The notes under the pieces: model-generated
Database searches by the model: none
What the model was told of the DNA's origin: nothing
The model's input: the letters and a program-made list of their open reading frames with translations, nothing else
From: Rhodoferax fermentans
GTDB lineage: Bacteria > Pseudomonadota > Gammaproteobacteria > Burkholderiales > Burkholderiaceae_C
NCBI RefSeq assembly: GCF_002017865.1
Contig: NZ_MTJN01000002.1
Location: 1,178,001-1,242,000 of the forward strand
Length of the DNA stretch: 64,000 nucleotides
Direction of reading: 5' to 3'
Shown: one piece after another, positions 1 to 10,297 of the stretch
Numbering within the stretch: position 1 is the first letter of the stretch
Layout: each line of letters begins with the position of its first letter
Translations under genes and position numbers: made by a program

Positions 1-626
1 ACGGAGCCATCGCTGGCGGCTTGTGTTGCCAGGGCACGTTCAGTCGGGCCCCACACTGGCGCGCCGCGCTGGTAAGCCACGACAAAATCCACCTCGACCC
101 CGGCCTGGCGCAGGGTTTGCGCCAGCCAGTCGCGGCCCACCCCGGGTGTGGCGGGCTGGTCGACACTGTCAGGCTTGTCGCCGTCGTCGTCTCGGGTATC
201 ACCACGCACAATCAAGACCCGGGCGCCAGGACCCACCTGGCCCTGCACCTGTTGCCACAGCGCTTCGGAGTCAAACTGGCCGCCATCGGCGGGTGGCGCA
301 TCCACCCTCTGCGCGGGCAGGCCCTGCGCCAGCAAGGCTGCGTGGGTGCCGGGGCCTGTGCACCACGCTCTTGTTTCAGGAGCTATCCTCCCTTTGTATA
401 AAAGGGCTGCAGCCTGATTGGATGCAAAAAAATGATTGACCGCGTGGTTGCTGACAAACATCACGGCGGTGTAGTCGCGCCAATGCTGGCCGACGGCCTG
501 CAGCGCCGATGTGTCGGCAAGGGCGCTGGTTTCCAGCAGCGGCAGGGCCAGCGCCTCACAGTGCGGAGAGAGCAACTTGACCCAACGCGCAGCCTGTGGC
601 TGCACCCGGGTCACGATCACACGCAT
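1..626 (-). CDS. hemD: Uroporphyrinogen-III synthase, C-terminus cut by window edge
   Basis: HemD closes and isomerises hydroxymethylbilane to uroporphyrinogen III, the step after HemC. The frame runs open from ATG at 626 to the left edge, about 208 codons. It begins MRVIVTRVQPQAARW, the usual 'hhhTR' opening of the family, and carries VMFVSNHAV near residues 55-63, where HemD proteins have a 'hhFTSxxAV' segment. The start lies 3 bases after the hemC stop, so the two genes form an operon. Residues about 66-84 are encoded by a copy of the dispersed palindromic repeat. The assignment is by order and motif; the C-terminal part is not visible. Confidence 0.85.
   Translation of the reverse strand, partial: MRVIVTRVQPQAARWVKLLSPHCEALALPLLETSALADTSALQAVGQHWRDYTAVMFVSNHAVNHFFASNQAAALLYKGRIAPETRAWCTGPGTHAALLAQGLPAQRVDAPPADGGQFDSEALWQQVQGQVGPGARVLIVRGDTRDDDGDKPDSVDQPATPGVGRDWLAQTLRQAGVEVDFVVAYQRGAPVWGPTERALATQAASDGS
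375..430. repeat. Dispersed Comamonadaceae-type palindromic repeat inside hemD
   Basis: The segment GAGCTATCCTCCCTTTG..AAAAGGGCTGCAGCC matches the intergenic repeat of this window (AGCTAT..CCCTT..AAGGG). It lies within the hemD reading frame, keeps it open, and encodes about residues 66-84 (FFASNQAAALLYKGR and flanks). Confidence 0.7.
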
Positions 627-629
627 GGC

Positions 630-1577
630 TTATTGCCCGATCAGGGCCTTGTCCAAATGGTCGAGGCGGCCACCTTGGGCCAGCACACCGGCCTTCAACG
701 CGTCAGCCACACGCTGGCCCAAGGCCGCAGCGCTGGCCTGGTCCGTGACCGGTCCGGTGGCATTCGCGCGCACCAGCGGCAGCTTGTTCTCGGTGTCACC
801 CCAGGCGGCGTTGATGGTCAGCACATCACCTTGCAGCGTGGCAAAGGCAGCCAGCGGCATCGAGCAGCTGCCGCCCATGGCGCGGCTCACCGCACGTTCG
901 GCCGCCACCGCGAGCCAGGTCGGCTGGTGGATCAGCGGGGTGAGTGCGGCGGTGATCTCGGTGCCGTCGGTGCGTACCTCGATGCCTAGTGCGCCTTGGC
1001 CAGCGGCGGGCAGCATCACTTCGGGCTCGAAAATGTCACGGATGCGGTCTTCGAGCTTCAAGCGCTTGAGGCCGGCAGCGGCCAGCACAATCGCGTCATA
1101 TTGGCCTTCGTCGAGCTTGCGCAGGCGGGTATCGAGGTTGCCACGCAAGGGCTCGATCTTGAGGTCCGGGCGCAGCGCACGCAGCAATGCGACGCGACGC
1201 AGGCTGGAGGTACCCACCACCGCGCCTTGCGGCAGCGCGGCCAGGTTGGCGTAACGGGGCGAGACAAAAGCGTCGCGCGGGTCTTCGCGCTCCATCACAC
1301 AGGCCAGGGCAAAACCAGGGGGCAGCTCCATGGGCACATCCTTGAGTGAATGCACCGCCAGGTCGGCACTGCCGGCCTCCAGCGCCACCTCCAGCTCTTT
1401 CACAAACAGACCCTTGCCACCGACTTGGCTCAAGGCGCGGTCCAGAATCTGGTCACCCAGGGTGGTCATACCCAGAATGCTGACCGTATGACCCATACCC
1501 GTCAAAATGGCCTGTACATGCTCAGCCTGCCACATGGCCAAGCGACTTTCTCTGGTGGCAATCGTGAATGTGCTCAT
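630..1577 (-). CDS. hemC: Hydroxymethylbilane synthase (porphobilinogen deaminase)
   Basis: HemC polymerises four porphobilinogens into hydroxymethylbilane in the cytosol. The 315-residue protein has the family's usual length. It starts [20 protein letters not shown] and shows HSLKDVP at 76-82 with the catalytic Asp80, GTSSLRR at 122-128 and [11 protein letters not shown] at 146-156. GGSCSMP places Cys238 as the dipyrromethane cofactor anchor. It precedes hemD with a 3-base gap and is divergent from ppc. The assignment is secure. Confidence 0.97.
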   Translation of the reverse strand: MSTFTIATRESRLAMWQAEHVQAILTGMGHTVSILGMTTLGDQILDRALSQVGGKGLFVKELEVALEAGSADLAVHSLKDVPMELPPGFALACVMEREDPRDAFVSPRYANLAALPQGAVVGTSSLRRVALLRALRPDLKIEPLRGNLDTRLRKLDEGQYDAIVLAAAGLKRLKLEDRIRDIFEPEVMLPAAGQGALGIEVRTDGTEITAALTPLIHQPTWLAVAAERAVSRAMGGSCSMPLAAFATLQGDVLTINAAWGDTENKLPLVRANATGPVTDQASAAALGQRVADALKAGVLAQGGRLDHLDKALIGQ

Positions 1578-1679
1578 AAGTGTGTGGCGCGTAGCCGTAA
1601 CCTTTTTGTAATAGCGATGCAGTCGAGAATGCTAGCATGAGTCTTGCTTGAAAATAGCATGCTCAACCACAGAACTGCC

Positions 1680-4550
1680 ATGACAAAAACCAGCTCCCCA
1701 CGCCCCAAAACCAGCCCCATCAGCACCGAGCAACCCCTGATCGACGACATCCGCCTGCTGGGTCGCATTCTGGGTGACGTGATTCGCGAGCAAGAGGGCG
1801 AGGCCGCCTTTGAACTGGTCGAGAAAATCCGCCAGTTGTCCGTCGCGTTTCGCCGTGATGCCGACCACGAGGCCGACAAGGCCCTGAGCAAGCTGCTCAA
1901 GTCGCTCAGCGGGGACAAAACCGTGAGTGTGGTGCGTGCCTTCACCTATTTCAGCCACCTGGCCAACCTGGCCGAGGACCGCCACCACATCCGCCGCCGC
2001 GCCATCCACCAGCGCATGGGCGCAGTGCGCGAAGGCAGCATCGGCAAAACACTGCAGCGCCTGGCCGAAGGCGGCATCACACCGCAGGCCATCAGCGCGA
2101 TGCTGGCGCACAGTTATGTCTCGCCGGTGTTGACCGCCCACCCGACCGAGGTGCAGCGCAAAAGTATTCTGGATGCCGAGCGCGACATCGCCAAACTGCT
2201 GGCGCAGCGTGATGACATCCTGGCCCAGGCCCTGGCCTACCAGGTGCCCAACGACGCACTCACCCCCCAACAACTGGCCGACAACGAGGCCCAGTTGCAC
2301 GCCCGGGTGCTGCAGCTGTGGCAAACCCGGCTGCTGCGTTTTTCCAAACTCACCGTGGCCAACGAGGTGGACAACGCGCTGAGTTATTACGAATCAACCT
2401 TCCTGCGCGAGATCCCGCGCATCTACGCCCACCTGGAACAGGCGTTGGGCCAGCAGCCGATTGCCAACTTCCTGCGCATGGGCCAGTGGATTGGGGGTGA
2501 CCGCGACGGCAACCCGAATGTCAACGCCCACACCCTGGAGCACGCCCTGAGCCGCCAGGCCGATGTGGCGATCCGCCACTACCTGGCCGAGATCCACCTG
2601 CTGGGCGGTGATCTGTCGCAGTCGGCCATGCTGATGGCGTTTTCGCCCGAGATGCAGGCCCTGGCCGAGTGCTCAGCCGACACCAGCGAACACCGCAAGG
2701 ATGAACCCTACCGCCGCGCGCTGATTGGTGTGTACGCCCGCCTGGCGGCCACCCTCAAGGCGCTGACCGGCACCGAGGCGCCGCACTACGCGGTGCCACC
2801 CCAAAACCCCTACGCCAGCGCACAAGAGCTGCTGGCCGACCTGAAGGTGATTGAGGCCTCGCTGCTGGCGCAACATGCCCAGGCACTGGTGACCCAGCAC
2901 CTGCAGCCGCTGATGCGCGCCATCCAGGTGTTTGGTTTCCACCTGGCCACGGTCGACCTGCGCCAAAGCTCCGACCAGCACGAAGCGGTGCTGACCGAGC
3001 TGCTGGCCCAGGCCCGCGTCACCCCCAACTACGCCGGTCTGGACGAAGAAGCCAAATGCCAGCTGCTGCTCAAGCTGCTCAACGAAACCCGGCCTTTGCG
3101 TGTGGTCGGTGCGCCCTACAGCGAACATACGCTCAGCGAAATTGCCATTTTTGAGGCCGCCAAAACCATGCGCGAGCGCTACGGCGCCCAGGCCATTCGC
3201 CACTACATCATCAGCCACACCGAAACCGTGAGTGACTTGCTGGAGGTGATGCTGCTGCAAAAAGAAGTGGGCCTGATGCGCGGCACGCTGGACTGTGACA
3301 ACGCCACCTGTGACCTGATTGTGGTGCCGCTGTTTGAGACCATCGACGACCTGCGCCACGCCGCGCCGATCATGAAAACCTTCTACGCCCTGCCCGGCAT
3401 CCTGGCCATGGTGCAGCGCGGCCATGCCGACCAGTATGGCGAGCAGGACATCATGCTGGGCTACTCCGACAGCAACAAGGACGGCGGCATCTTCACCAGC
3501 AACTGGGAGCTGTACCGTGGTGAACTGGCGTTGGTGGAGGTGTTTGACGAGATCAACCGCGACCACCCGACGCCTGATGACAAGGAATTCATCCAGCTGC
3601 GCATGTTCCACGGCAGGGGCGGCACGGTCGGGCGCGGCGGCGGCCCCAGCTTCGAAGCCATCCTGGCGCAGCCCCCGGGCACCGTGCGCGGCCAGATCCG
3701 CCTGACCGAACAAGGTGAGGTGATTGGCTCCAAATACGCCAACCCCGAAATTGGCCGTCGCAACCTGGAAACCCTGGTCGCTGCCACGCTGGAAGCCACC
3801 CTGTTGCACCCGACCCAGGCGGCTGAGCCGGCGTTTCTGGAAGCTGCGGCCGAGTTGTCGCTGGCCAGCATGGCGGCCTACCGGGCGCTGGTGTACGAGA
3901 CCCCGGGCTTCACCGACTACTTTTTTGGCGCCACACCGATCCGCGAAATTGCCGAACTCAACATCGGCTCACGCCCGGCCTCGCGCAAAGCCACGCAAAA
4001 GATTGAAGACCTGCGCGCCATTCCCTGGGGCTTCAGCTGGGGCCAGTGCCGTTTGACCTTGCCGGGCTGGTACGGCTTTGGTTCGGCGGTGGAACAGTTC
4101 CTCAAACCTCTGGGCGACAAAACACCGGCCAAGCAGCAAAAGAAACAGCTGGCGCTGCTGCAAACCATGGAACACCAGTGGCCCTTCTTCAAAACCCTGC
4201 TGTCCAACATGGACATGGTGTTGGCCAAGAGTGATTTGGCGCTGGCCAGCCGTTACGCCGAGCTGGTGACCGACAAAAAACTGCGCAAGAAGATCTTCAC
4301 CGCGATCGAGCAGGAATGGCAGCGCACCACCCATGCGCTGGAGCTGATCACCGGGGACAAACAGCGTCTGGCGCACAACGCAGCGTTACAACGCTCGATC
4401 CGCCACCGCTTCCCGTACATCGACCCACTGCACCACTTGCAGGTGGAGCTGGTGCGCCGCCACCGTGCTGGCCTGAGTGATGAACGTGTCAAACGCGGCA
4501 TCCACATCTCGATCAACGGGATCGCGGCGGGCCTGCGCAACACGGGCTGA
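1680..4550 (+). CDS. ppc: Phosphoenolpyruvate carboxylase
   Basis: This anaplerotic enzyme carboxylates PEP to oxaloacetate. The protein has about 956 residues. It shows [11 protein letters not shown] with the catalytic His, [10 protein letters not shown], the glycine-rich [14 protein letters not shown] loop, and the invariant C-terminus AAGLRNTG. The start is ambiguous: in-frame TTG at 1644, ATG at 1659 and ATG at 1680 all lack a good Shine-Dalgarno sequence. I chose 1680 because the residues upstream ([11 protein letters not shown]) look unlike protein. The gene is divergent from hemC and is followed by a copy of the dispersed repeat. Confidence 0.97.
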   Translation: MTKTSSPRPKTSPISTEQPLIDDIRLLGRILGDVIREQEGEAAFELVEKIRQLSVAFRRDADHEADKALSKLLKSLSGDKTVSVVRAFTYFSHLANLAEDRHHIRRRAIHQRMGAVREGSIGKTLQRLAEGGITPQAISAMLAHSYVSPVLTAHPTEVQRKSILDAERDIAKLLAQRDDILAQALAYQVPNDALTPQQLADNEAQLHARVLQLWQTRLLRFSKLTVANEVDNALSYYESTFLREIPRIYAHLEQALGQQPIANFLRMGQWIGGDRDGNPNVNAHTLEHALSRQADVAIRHYLAEIHLLGGDLSQSAMLMAFSPEMQALAECSADTSEHRKDEPYRRALIGVYARLAATLKALTGTEAPHYAVPPQNPYASAQELLADLKVIEASLLAQHAQALVTQHLQPLMRAIQVFGFHLATVDLRQSSDQHEAVLTELLAQARVTPNYAGLDEEAKCQLLLKLLNETRPLRVVGAPYSEHTLSEIAIFEAAKTMRERYGAQAIRHYIISHTETVSDLLEVMLLQKEVGLMRGTLDCDNATCDLIVVPLFETIDDLRHAAPIMKTFYALPGILAMVQRGHADQYGEQDIMLGYSDSNKDGGIFTSNWELYRGELALVEVFDEINRDHPTPDDKEFIQLRMFHGRGGTVGRGGGPSFEAILAQPPGTVRGQIRLTEQGEVIGSKYANPEIGRRNLETLVAATLEATLLHPTQAAEPAFLEAAAELSLASMAAYRALVYETPGFTDYFFGATPIREIAELNIGSRPASRKATQKIEDLRAIPWGFSWGQCRLTLPGWYGFGSAVEQFLKPLGDKTPAKQQKKQLALLQTMEHQWPFFKTLLSNMDMVLAKSDLALASRYAELVTDKKLRKKIFTAIEQEWQRTTHALELITGDKQRLAHNAALQRSIRHRFPYIDPLHHLQVELVRRHRAGLSDERVKRGIHISINGIAAGLRNTG

Positions 4551-4594
4551 TGGGTGGGGCTTAACCAGCTGGCCTGATGGCTGGCTGGTTGACT

Positions 4595-4646
4595 CAAAAA
4601 CAATAGCTATCAGCCCTTATTGCAAAAGGGCTAGAGGCCAAAAATG
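4595..4646. repeat. Dispersed palindromic repeat, intergenic copy
   Basis: This is a near-consensus copy: CAAAAACAATAGCTATCAG, CCCTTATTGCAAAAGGG, then CTAGAGGCCAAAAATGC. The CCCTT/AAGGG arms can form a stem. It lies between the convergent genes ppc and the GGDEF-EAL gene, where it could act as a weak bidirectional terminator (inference). Confidence 0.8.
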
Positions 4647-4678
4647 CATCTAAACCCCGGACAAAGCCGACTGGCGGC

Positions 4679-6751
4679 TCAGGGCGCAGGTGTCTGCCCG
4701 CTGCGGGCAAACACCAAAAAATCCTCGGGTAACAGCGGTTTGGCAAAGAAGTAGCCCTGGCCAAAGTCACAGCCTGCTTCTTGCAGCAGGTCTTTTTGCA
4801 ACCGGGTTTCGATGCCCTCGGCCACCACCTGTATGCCCAGCTCATGCGCCATCTGGATGATGGCTTTGCACAGCGTCAGGTTTTTGCTGCCTGGCGCCAG
4901 ATCCCGCATGAAGGACTGGTCGATCTTGAGGAAATCAATGTCAAAGCGGTGCAGGTAGGCCAGTGACGAGTAGCCGGTGCCAAAGTCGTCCAGCGAAACC
5001 CGCATGCCCTCCTGGCGCAAGCTCAGCAGCTGGCGTTGGACGGACTCTGACGCATCCAGCAGCAAACCTTCGGTGATCTCGACCACGATGGCTTCAGGCG
5101 CGATGTTGTCGGCCTTCAGGTGCTCGGCCCAGCTGGGGGTCGGCCCGGTTTTGCTCTGGAACTGCAGCGGCGACTTGTTGACGGCAATCTGCATGTCGGG
5201 ATGCAACTCGCTGCGCCACAGGCGCACCTGCTGCGCGGCCGTGTGAAAGACCCAGTCTCCGATCTCGTTGATCAGGCCCATCGACTCCGCCAGCGGGATG
5301 AACTCACACGGCGGAATCAGGCCACGCTGCGGGTGTTGCCAGCGGATCAGCGCCTCGGCCTTGTGGATGCTGCCATCTCTGAGGTTCACCACCGGTTGGT
5401 ACACCAGGTAAAACTGCTGCTGCTCCAGCGCCACATGCAAGTCACTGGCCATACGCAGCCGTTTGTGGGCACGCTCCTGCAACGCGCTGGTGAAGAAACA
5501 GAAGCCGTTTCTGCCGTGGGACTTGGCTTCGTACATGGCCTGGTCGGCCAGTTTCAGCAGCTCGTCGAAGCTCTCCCCGTTTTGCGGGTACAGCGCCACG
5601 CCGATGCTGGCAGACACAAACACCCGGTGGCCGCCCAGATCAAAGGCATCGCCAAAACTGGTGACAATTTTTTGCGCAATGTCCCCCACGTCGGCGCAAG
5701 GCAGCAAGTCCGTCAGAATCACCGCGAACTCGTCCCCCCCCATGCGTGCCAGGGTGTCGGTGCTGCGCAGACAGGTTTCCACACGCCGTGACACCTGCAC
5801 CAGCAGCTGGTCACCAAAGGCATGGCCCAGGCTGTCGTTGACCTCCTTGAACTGGTCCAGGTCAATGATCAGCAGCCCCAGCCCGTGACCATGGCGTTTG
5901 TGGGTGTTGAGCACCTGCTCCCAGCGGTCGCGCAACATGCGGCGGTTGGGCAAACCGGTGAGCGCGTCAAAATTGGCTTGTTGCCAGATCAGCGCCTCGG
6001 CTTTTTTGTGCTCGGTGATGTCGTGGGCGATGCCATAGGTGCCAATGATGCCCCCGTTGGCGTCACGCAAGGGCATCTTCATCGAGACGTTCCAGGATTC
6101 ACGACCATCCTGCCAAACCTCGTGGTGCAGCTGGTTGAACACCGGAGCGCCGGTGCGCATGATCTCCAGCTCCTCACGCAGCGTCTGGGCCGCATGTTCG
6201 GCCGAGTAGAAGTCGGCATCCGATTTGCCCACCGCCTGGGCCGGGTCGTCCAGGCCATAACGTTTGGCCAGGCTGGTGTTGATGCGGATAAAGCGGCTGT
6301 GGCGGTCCTTGAAAAAAATCTGGTCGGGCACACTGTCCATCATCGAGTGCATCAGGTCGCGCTCATGCTGAGCCGACAGGTTCTCCAGGTGGCTGCCGGT
6401 CACATCGCGCCATTGCGACACAAAGCCCAGATCTTCTACCCCCACGATGTGCCGGTAGGCGATGCGCTCGAGCCAGCGGCCATCTTTCAGGTGGAAGTAG
6501 TTGGGTTTTTGCGAGACCGCATCCTGCTCGATCAGGCGCAGCGCAAAAGCATCTTTTTCAGGGTTGGCGAGCAGATTGACCTGGTACTCAAAACGCTCGC
6601 TGCTGGTCATGCAAAACGCACTTTGCTCTGAAAACCCCCAGATGCGCAGGTACTGATCATTGGCAAACAGCAGCTCGTAACACGCATCCATGAGGGCAAT
6701 GCCGTCCGGATGGGAACGCAAAATGGCTTCCGCCCAAAGATGCGCCTTCAT
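4679..6751 (-). CDS. PAS-PAS-GGDEF-EAL cyclic-di-GMP signalling protein
   Basis: This 690-residue protein probably makes or breaks down cyclic di-GMP. Two PAS-like sensor regions lie at about 5-118 and 130-250, the second ending in the typical DITEHKKAE linker. The GGDEF domain follows, with an intact GGDEF at 338-342 and an RxxD inhibitory site at 329-332. The EAL domain has EAL at 466-468, DDFGTGYSS at 588-596 and EGIE at 645-648. Both catalytic motifs look intact, so it may be bifunctional. No membrane segment is apparent, which suggests a cytosolic sensor. The frame stays open upstream of 6751 but I see no earlier start codon. Confidence 0.93.
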   Translation of the reverse strand: MKAHLWAEAILRSHPDGIALMDACYELLFANDQYLRIWGFSEQSAFCMTSSERFEYQVNLLANPEKDAFALRLIEQDAVSQKPNYFHLKDGRWLERIAYRHIVGVEDLGFVSQWRDVTGSHLENLSAQHERDLMHSMMDSVPDQIFFKDRHSRFIRINTSLAKRYGLDDPAQAVGKSDADFYSAEHAAQTLREELEIMRTGAPVFNQLHHEVWQDGRESWNVSMKMPLRDANGGIIGTYGIAHDITEHKKAEALIWQQANFDALTGLPNRRMLRDRWEQVLNTHKRHGHGLGLLIIDLDQFKEVNDSLGHAFGDQLLVQVSRRVETCLRSTDTLARMGGDEFAVILTDLLPCADVGDIAQKIVTSFGDAFDLGGHRVFVSASIGVALYPQNGESFDELLKLADQAMYEAKSHGRNGFCFFTSALQERAHKRLRMASDLHVALEQQQFYLVYQPVVNLRDGSIHKAEALIRWQHPQRGLIPPCEFIPLAESMGLINEIGDWVFHTAAQQVRLWRSELHPDMQIAVNKSPLQFQSKTGPTPSWAEHLKADNIAPEAIVVEITEGLLLDASESVQRQLLSLRQEGMRVSLDDFGTGYSSLAYLHRFDIDFLKIDQSFMRDLAPGSKNLTLCKAIIQMAHELGIQVVAEGIETRLQKDLLQEAGCDFGQGYFFAKPLLPEDFLVFARSGQTPAP

Positions 6752-7206
6752 CTTGCCAAGGAAAAAACTGAGGCTGACGCCATGTTCTGGTGCTCCCTTG
6801 CTGGCTTGTTTGCCAAACGATTGTTCGGGCCTGATGGCCCCAGGGTGTCTCCTGCCCTCGGCTCTGGCGCTGACGCTAGCAGCCCAACACCAGCTTCACA
6901 GCTCCGGATTGACCTGAGAGGGGCAAGTCAGATGCCGCGTGCCATCATAAACATCTTTCCAAACCACCGCAGCCACGCGTGGGCATGGGCAGGTCCCCCA
7001 TCGAATGGGCGCCCGGCGCGTAGGCAGACAAAGCCGCCCCCAGCACCTCAGCCAGCAGCGCTGGCACGTACCACCGCCAGAGAGCGAACAAACACATAGC
7101 CCGGCCAAAAAGATGGCCAAAAAAGCGTCAGGCACCTGCGGGCAGCTCGCACGGTAAGCTATTACCCTTTGAGTTTTGGATGGATAGGACGGTTGAGATG
7201 TTGATG
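6752..7206. other. Intergenic region between divergent genes, no supported gene
   Basis: About 450 bases separate the GGDEF-EAL gene from map. I see only short, non-family reading frames and no clear hairpin, tRNA or repeat. It must contain the promoters of both divergent genes, but I could not identify a convincing -35/-10 pair. Confidence 0.5.
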
Positions 7207-8001
7207 ATGAGCCACACAAAGAGTCTGGAGAATCTGGCAAAGATGCGCGACGCGGCCCAAGTTCTGGTCGGTGCGCTGGAGATGGTTGGCGCCCATGTGA
7301 AGCCCGGCGTGAGCACCGCTTTTCTCGACAAACTCTGCCACGACTACATCGTTGACCATGGCTGCGTGCCGTCCTGTGTGGGTTACGAAGGGTATCAACA
7401 TGCCACCTGCATCTCGGTGAACCATGTGGTGTGCCACGGCATTCCGGGCGACAAAACCTTGAAAGACGGCGACATGCTCAACATTGACGTGGTGGCCGCG
7501 CGTGACGGCTGGCACGCCGACAGCAGCGCCATGTACTTCGCAGGCCAACCCAGCATCGCCGCCAAACGGCTGGCCACCATCACCCAGGAAAGCCTCTACC
7601 TTGGCATTCTGGAAGTCAAACCCGGCGCGCCCTTGGGCAACATCGGCGCGACGATCCAGGCCCACGCGGGCAAACACGGCTACAGCGTGGTGCGCGACTT
7701 TTGTGGCCACGGCATTGGCGCGGCCATGCATGAGGAACCCGAAGTGCGGCACTTTGGCAAACGTGGCAGCGGTGACCTGATGTTGCCGGGCATGACCTTC
7801 ACGATTGAACCCATGCTCAACGCCGGTCGGCCCGATGTGCATGTGCTGTCGGACGACTGGACGGTGGTCACCAAAGACCACAGCCTGTCGGCCCAGTGGG
7901 AACACACGGTGCTGGTCACCAACACGGGATTCGAGATCCTGACGCTGCGCCCCAGTGAGGTCGAGCGTTGGGACAAGTTCAAAGCCGCCCACGGGCGATA
8001 G
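7207..8001 (+). CDS. map: Methionine aminopeptidase, type I
   Basis: It removes the initiator methionine from nascent proteins. The start at 7207 gives MSHTKSLENLAKMRDAA, aligning in length with the E. coli N-terminus; earlier in-frame ATGs exist at 7180, 7198 and 7204. With this start the five metal ligands are Asp94, Asp105, His168 (FCGHGIG), Glu201 (FTIEPML) and Glu232 (QWEHTV), matching the type I pattern. The length of 264 residues is normal. The gene is not next to rpsB, so it may be a second map copy in the genome (inference). Confidence 0.95.
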   Translation: MSHTKSLENLAKMRDAAQVLVGALEMVGAHVKPGVSTAFLDKLCHDYIVDHGCVPSCVGYEGYQHATCISVNHVVCHGIPGDKTLKDGDMLNIDVVAARDGWHADSSAMYFAGQPSIAAKRLATITQESLYLGILEVKPGAPLGNIGATIQAHAGKHGYSVVRDFCGHGIGAAMHEEPEVRHFGKRGSGDLMLPGMTFTIEPMLNAGRPDVHVLSDDWTVVTKDHSLSAQWEHTVLVTNTGFEILTLRPSEVERWDKFKAAHGR

Positions 8002-8020
8002 TTGTCGACAAGCCGTTTGT

Positions 8021-8080
8021 TTTAAAAACAATAGCTACCAGCCCTTATTGAATAAGGGCTAGAAGGCCAAAAGGTTTGTG
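8021..8080. repeat. Dispersed palindromic repeat, intergenic copy
   Basis: This copy reads AAAAACAATAGCTACCAG, CCCTTATTGAATAAGGG, CTAGAAGGCCAAAAGG. It has perfect CCCTTATT/AATAAGGG arms and sits between the convergent map and SDR genes. Confidence 0.82.
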
Positions 8081-8114
8081 AACTGGGTAAACACCAGGCG
8101 AACAGCGGGTGCCG

Positions 8115-8897
8115 CTAGATCGTCGGCACCGTACCCCCGTCGATCAGATACTCCGCACCAGAGATCGAACCCGCGCGGGGTGACACCAAAAAGCTGATCA
8201 GGTCCGCCACCTCCTGGGGTTTGGCAGGTCGGCCAAGTGGAATCCCCCCCAGCGACTGCATGATGATCCGCTTGCCAACCTCGGCATCCGTGCCGGCTTG
8301 GGCTGCCACGCGCTCGACCAGTGCGATGGCGGCGTCGGTCTCGATCCAGCCGGGTGCAACGCTCAGCACACGAACGCCCTTTGGCGTCACCTCTTTCGAC
8401 AAGGCCTTGCTGTAGGTGGACAAGGCCGCCTTGGCCGCCGCGTAGGCGGTGGTGGACTCCGGCAGCGGCAGCAGACGCTGGATAGAACTGACGTGCACGA
8501 TCACACCCGAGCCCTGGGCCAGCATGGCGGGCAGCAACGCCCGGTCCAGGCGCACGGCAGGCATCAGGTTCTGGTTCAGCTCTTTGAACCACTGCGCATC
8601 GTCCAGGGCCGCAAAACCGCCGCCCGGCGCGCTGGAGCCACCCACCACATTGACCAGGATGTCCACCCCGCCCCATTGGCTGAGCACCGCCTGCGCGACC
8701 TCGGCTGCACCCTCTGCGGTCGACACGTCAGCCGCCACATACAACACGCCGTCAACCGGGTGCACAGGCGCAGAGCGCGCCGTGGCCATCACCCGCACAC
8801 CGGCATCCCACAAAGCGTGCACCACCGCGGCGCCCACGCCTTTGGTGCCACCGGTGACCAGCGCCCGCTTGCCCTGTAATTGAAGATCAAAGCTCAT
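8115..8897 (-). CDS. Short-chain dehydrogenase/reductase
   Basis: This is a classical SDR oxidoreductase of 260 residues. The N-terminal cofactor motif TGGTKGVG is at 15-22, and NVVGG at 83-87 replaces NNAG. The catalytic residues are Ser138, Tyr152 and Lys156 in YAAAK. The C-terminal segment [14 protein letters not shown] is typical of the family. The substrate cannot be told. It overlaps the upstream SnoaL-like gene by 4 bases (ATGA), so the two are translationally coupled, and both are divergent from a LysR gene that probably controls them. Confidence 0.92.
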   Translation of the reverse strand: MSFDLQLQGKRALVTGGTKGVGAAVVHALWDAGVRVMATARSAPVHPVDGVLYVAADVSTAEGAAEVAQAVLSQWGGVDILVNVVGGSSAPGGGFAALDDAQWFKELNQNLMPAVRLDRALLPAMLAQGSGVIVHVSSIQRLLPLPESTTAYAAAKAALSTYSKALSKEVTPKGVRVLSVAPGWIETDAAIALVERVAAQAGTDAEVGKRIIMQSLGGIPLGRPAKPQEVADLISFLVSPRAGSISGAEYLIDGGTVPTI

Positions 8898-9223
8898 ACG
8901 TTGATCTCCAGCGCAGAGATCAGGCCGCGCTCCAGGCGAAAGTGGTAACGCAGATCAACCGGGCTGCCGGGAAAGTTGCCCACAACCCGGCTGGTGACGG
9001 TGTGGCAGCCCTCTCGCTGCTCCAGCGCGGTGGGTTCATTGGTGTAGGTGTACTTGGCCGATGCCGCGGCCTTCCACGCCTGGATGGCGTCGAGACCGCT
9101 GTAGGTGTGGCCCTCGTCCTTCACCACAGCGTGGGTTGTGAAGCATCGGGCCAGCGCTTCAGGGTTTTGTTGGTCTGCCGCAAAGTAGGCAGCAATGGGA
9201 TCGGGAAGGTGCAAAGTGCTCAT
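8894..9223 (-). CDS. SnoaL/NTF2-like fold protein
   Basis: This 109-residue protein has the look of a single NTF2-like cone fold. It starts [24 protein letters not shown] and continues with [19 protein letters not shown], then a beta-rich half ending LISALEINV. Members include small isomerases and polyketide cyclases, but many have unknown function. It lies upstream of and overlaps the SDR gene, so the pair may act on the same small molecule. Confidence 0.85.
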   Translation of the reverse strand: MSTLHLPDPIAAYFAADQQNPEALARCFTTHAVVKDEGHTYSGLDAIQAWKAAASAKYTYTNEPTALEQREGCHTVTSRVVGNFPGSPVDLRYHFRLERGLISALEINV

Positions 9224-9271
9224 GGTGACGAACTCCTGGGTTGGTGAAGTGGTGAGGATGCACCTGCCCTA

Positions 9272-9297
9272 CAAATTAGTGAATAGCCTAGAATTTG
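9272..9297. promoter_or_regulatory. Candidate LysR operator in divergent intergenic region
   Basis: An inverted repeat CAAATT-N14-AATTTG lies between the divergent SnoaL/SDR pair and the LysR gene. LysR regulators usually bind partly symmetric sites in such gaps. The arms are short and AT-rich, so chance is not excluded. Confidence 0.3.
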
Positions 9298-9324
9298 AAT
9301 GAGTTATGTAGAAAGAAATACACA

Positions 9325-10260
9325 ATGCGTGGATCGGACTTTGCGGAACTGAGGGCTTTTGCCGCCGTGGTCGAGCGCGCGAGCTTTGCCCGCGCAGCAG
9401 AGCACCTGGGCCTGTCGCCCTCAGCGCTGAGCCAGACGATCCGCCAGCTTGAGGAGCGCCTCGGCGCGCGGCTGTTGAACCGCACCACACGCAGCGTGGC
9501 ACCCACGGCAACCGGTCAGCAGCTCTACCAACGCATCGCCCCGCTGTTTCAGGACATGGCCGATGCGGTGGCCGAGGCCAGCGCGGCGGCGGGCAGCATG
9601 AGCGGCACACTGCGCATCAACACGCTGGGCATGGCCGCCCGCCAGGTCATTGCGCCGCGCCTGGGTCGCTTTCACCAGGCACACCCTGAGTTGCTGCTGG
9701 ACATCGTGGTGGACGACGGGCTCAGCGATATCGTTGCTGGCCGCTTCGACGCGGGCATCCGTGTGGGCCAACGGCTTGAGAAGGACATGATCGCCGTGCG
9801 CCTGACCCCCGACGTGAAGATGATCGCCGTGGCGTCACCGGACTACCTGGCGCGCCGTGGCACGCCGCAGTCCCCCGCCGACCTGCATAACCATGCCTGC
9901 ATCAACTGGCGCCTTCAGATGGATGGCCAAGCCTCTCGCTGGGAGTTCGAGAAAAAAGGAGTGCGGCTCGACATCGCCGCAGAAGGGCCACTGGTCACCA
10001 ACAACTCGGATATCGGTGTTGCCGCAGCGCTGCAAGGGATGGGCATTGCCTATGCCTTCGAACGCCTAAGAGTGGATGACCATCTGGCCCAAGGACAGCT
10101 GGTGCAGGTGCTTGCCGATTGGTCCATCACACGGCCAGGGCTATTCCTGTACTACTCAAACCGCCGCCACCCCTCACCGCTTTTGAGCGCTTTTATCGAT
10201 TGTTTGTTGGATCGTGATTTGGCCGAATCCCAGCAAATGTCCAGTGTCCCATCGCTCTAA
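9325..10260 (+). CDS. LysR-family transcriptional regulator
   Basis: The 311-residue protein has a winged helix-turn-helix at about 1-60 (FAAVVERASFARAAEHLGLS, then LSQTIRQLEERLGARL) followed by a LysR substrate-binding domain. An upstream in-frame TTG at 9295 exists, but ATG 9325 gives the normal family N-terminus. It is divergent from the SnoaL-like/SDR pair, the usual layout for a LysR regulator and its target. The effector is unknown. Confidence 0.93.
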   Translation: MRGSDFAELRAFAAVVERASFARAAEHLGLSPSALSQTIRQLEERLGARLLNRTTRSVAPTATGQQLYQRIAPLFQDMADAVAEASAAAGSMSGTLRINTLGMAARQVIAPRLGRFHQAHPELLLDIVVDDGLSDIVAGRFDAGIRVGQRLEKDMIAVRLTPDVKMIAVASPDYLARRGTPQSPADLHNHACINWRLQMDGQASRWEFEKKGVRLDIAAEGPLVTNNSDIGVAAALQGMGIAYAFERLRVDDHLAQGQLVQVLADWSITRPGLFLYYSNRRHPSPLLSAFIDCLLDRDLAESQQMSSVPSL

Positions 10261-10297
10261 CCGCTCATAGAACCGCAGCTCTTTCTAGAAGGAGATA

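Noticed and set aside
2673..3809. A 378-codon minus-strand frame within ppc
   Set aside because: It lies fully antisense to conserved ppc coding sequence and has no domain signature.
6896..7240. Minus-strand frame and a shorter hydrophobic frame (MCLFALWRWYVP..) between the GGDEF-EAL gene and map
   Set aside because: No ribosome site and no family resemblance; the longer frame overlaps map. I could not support either as a gene.
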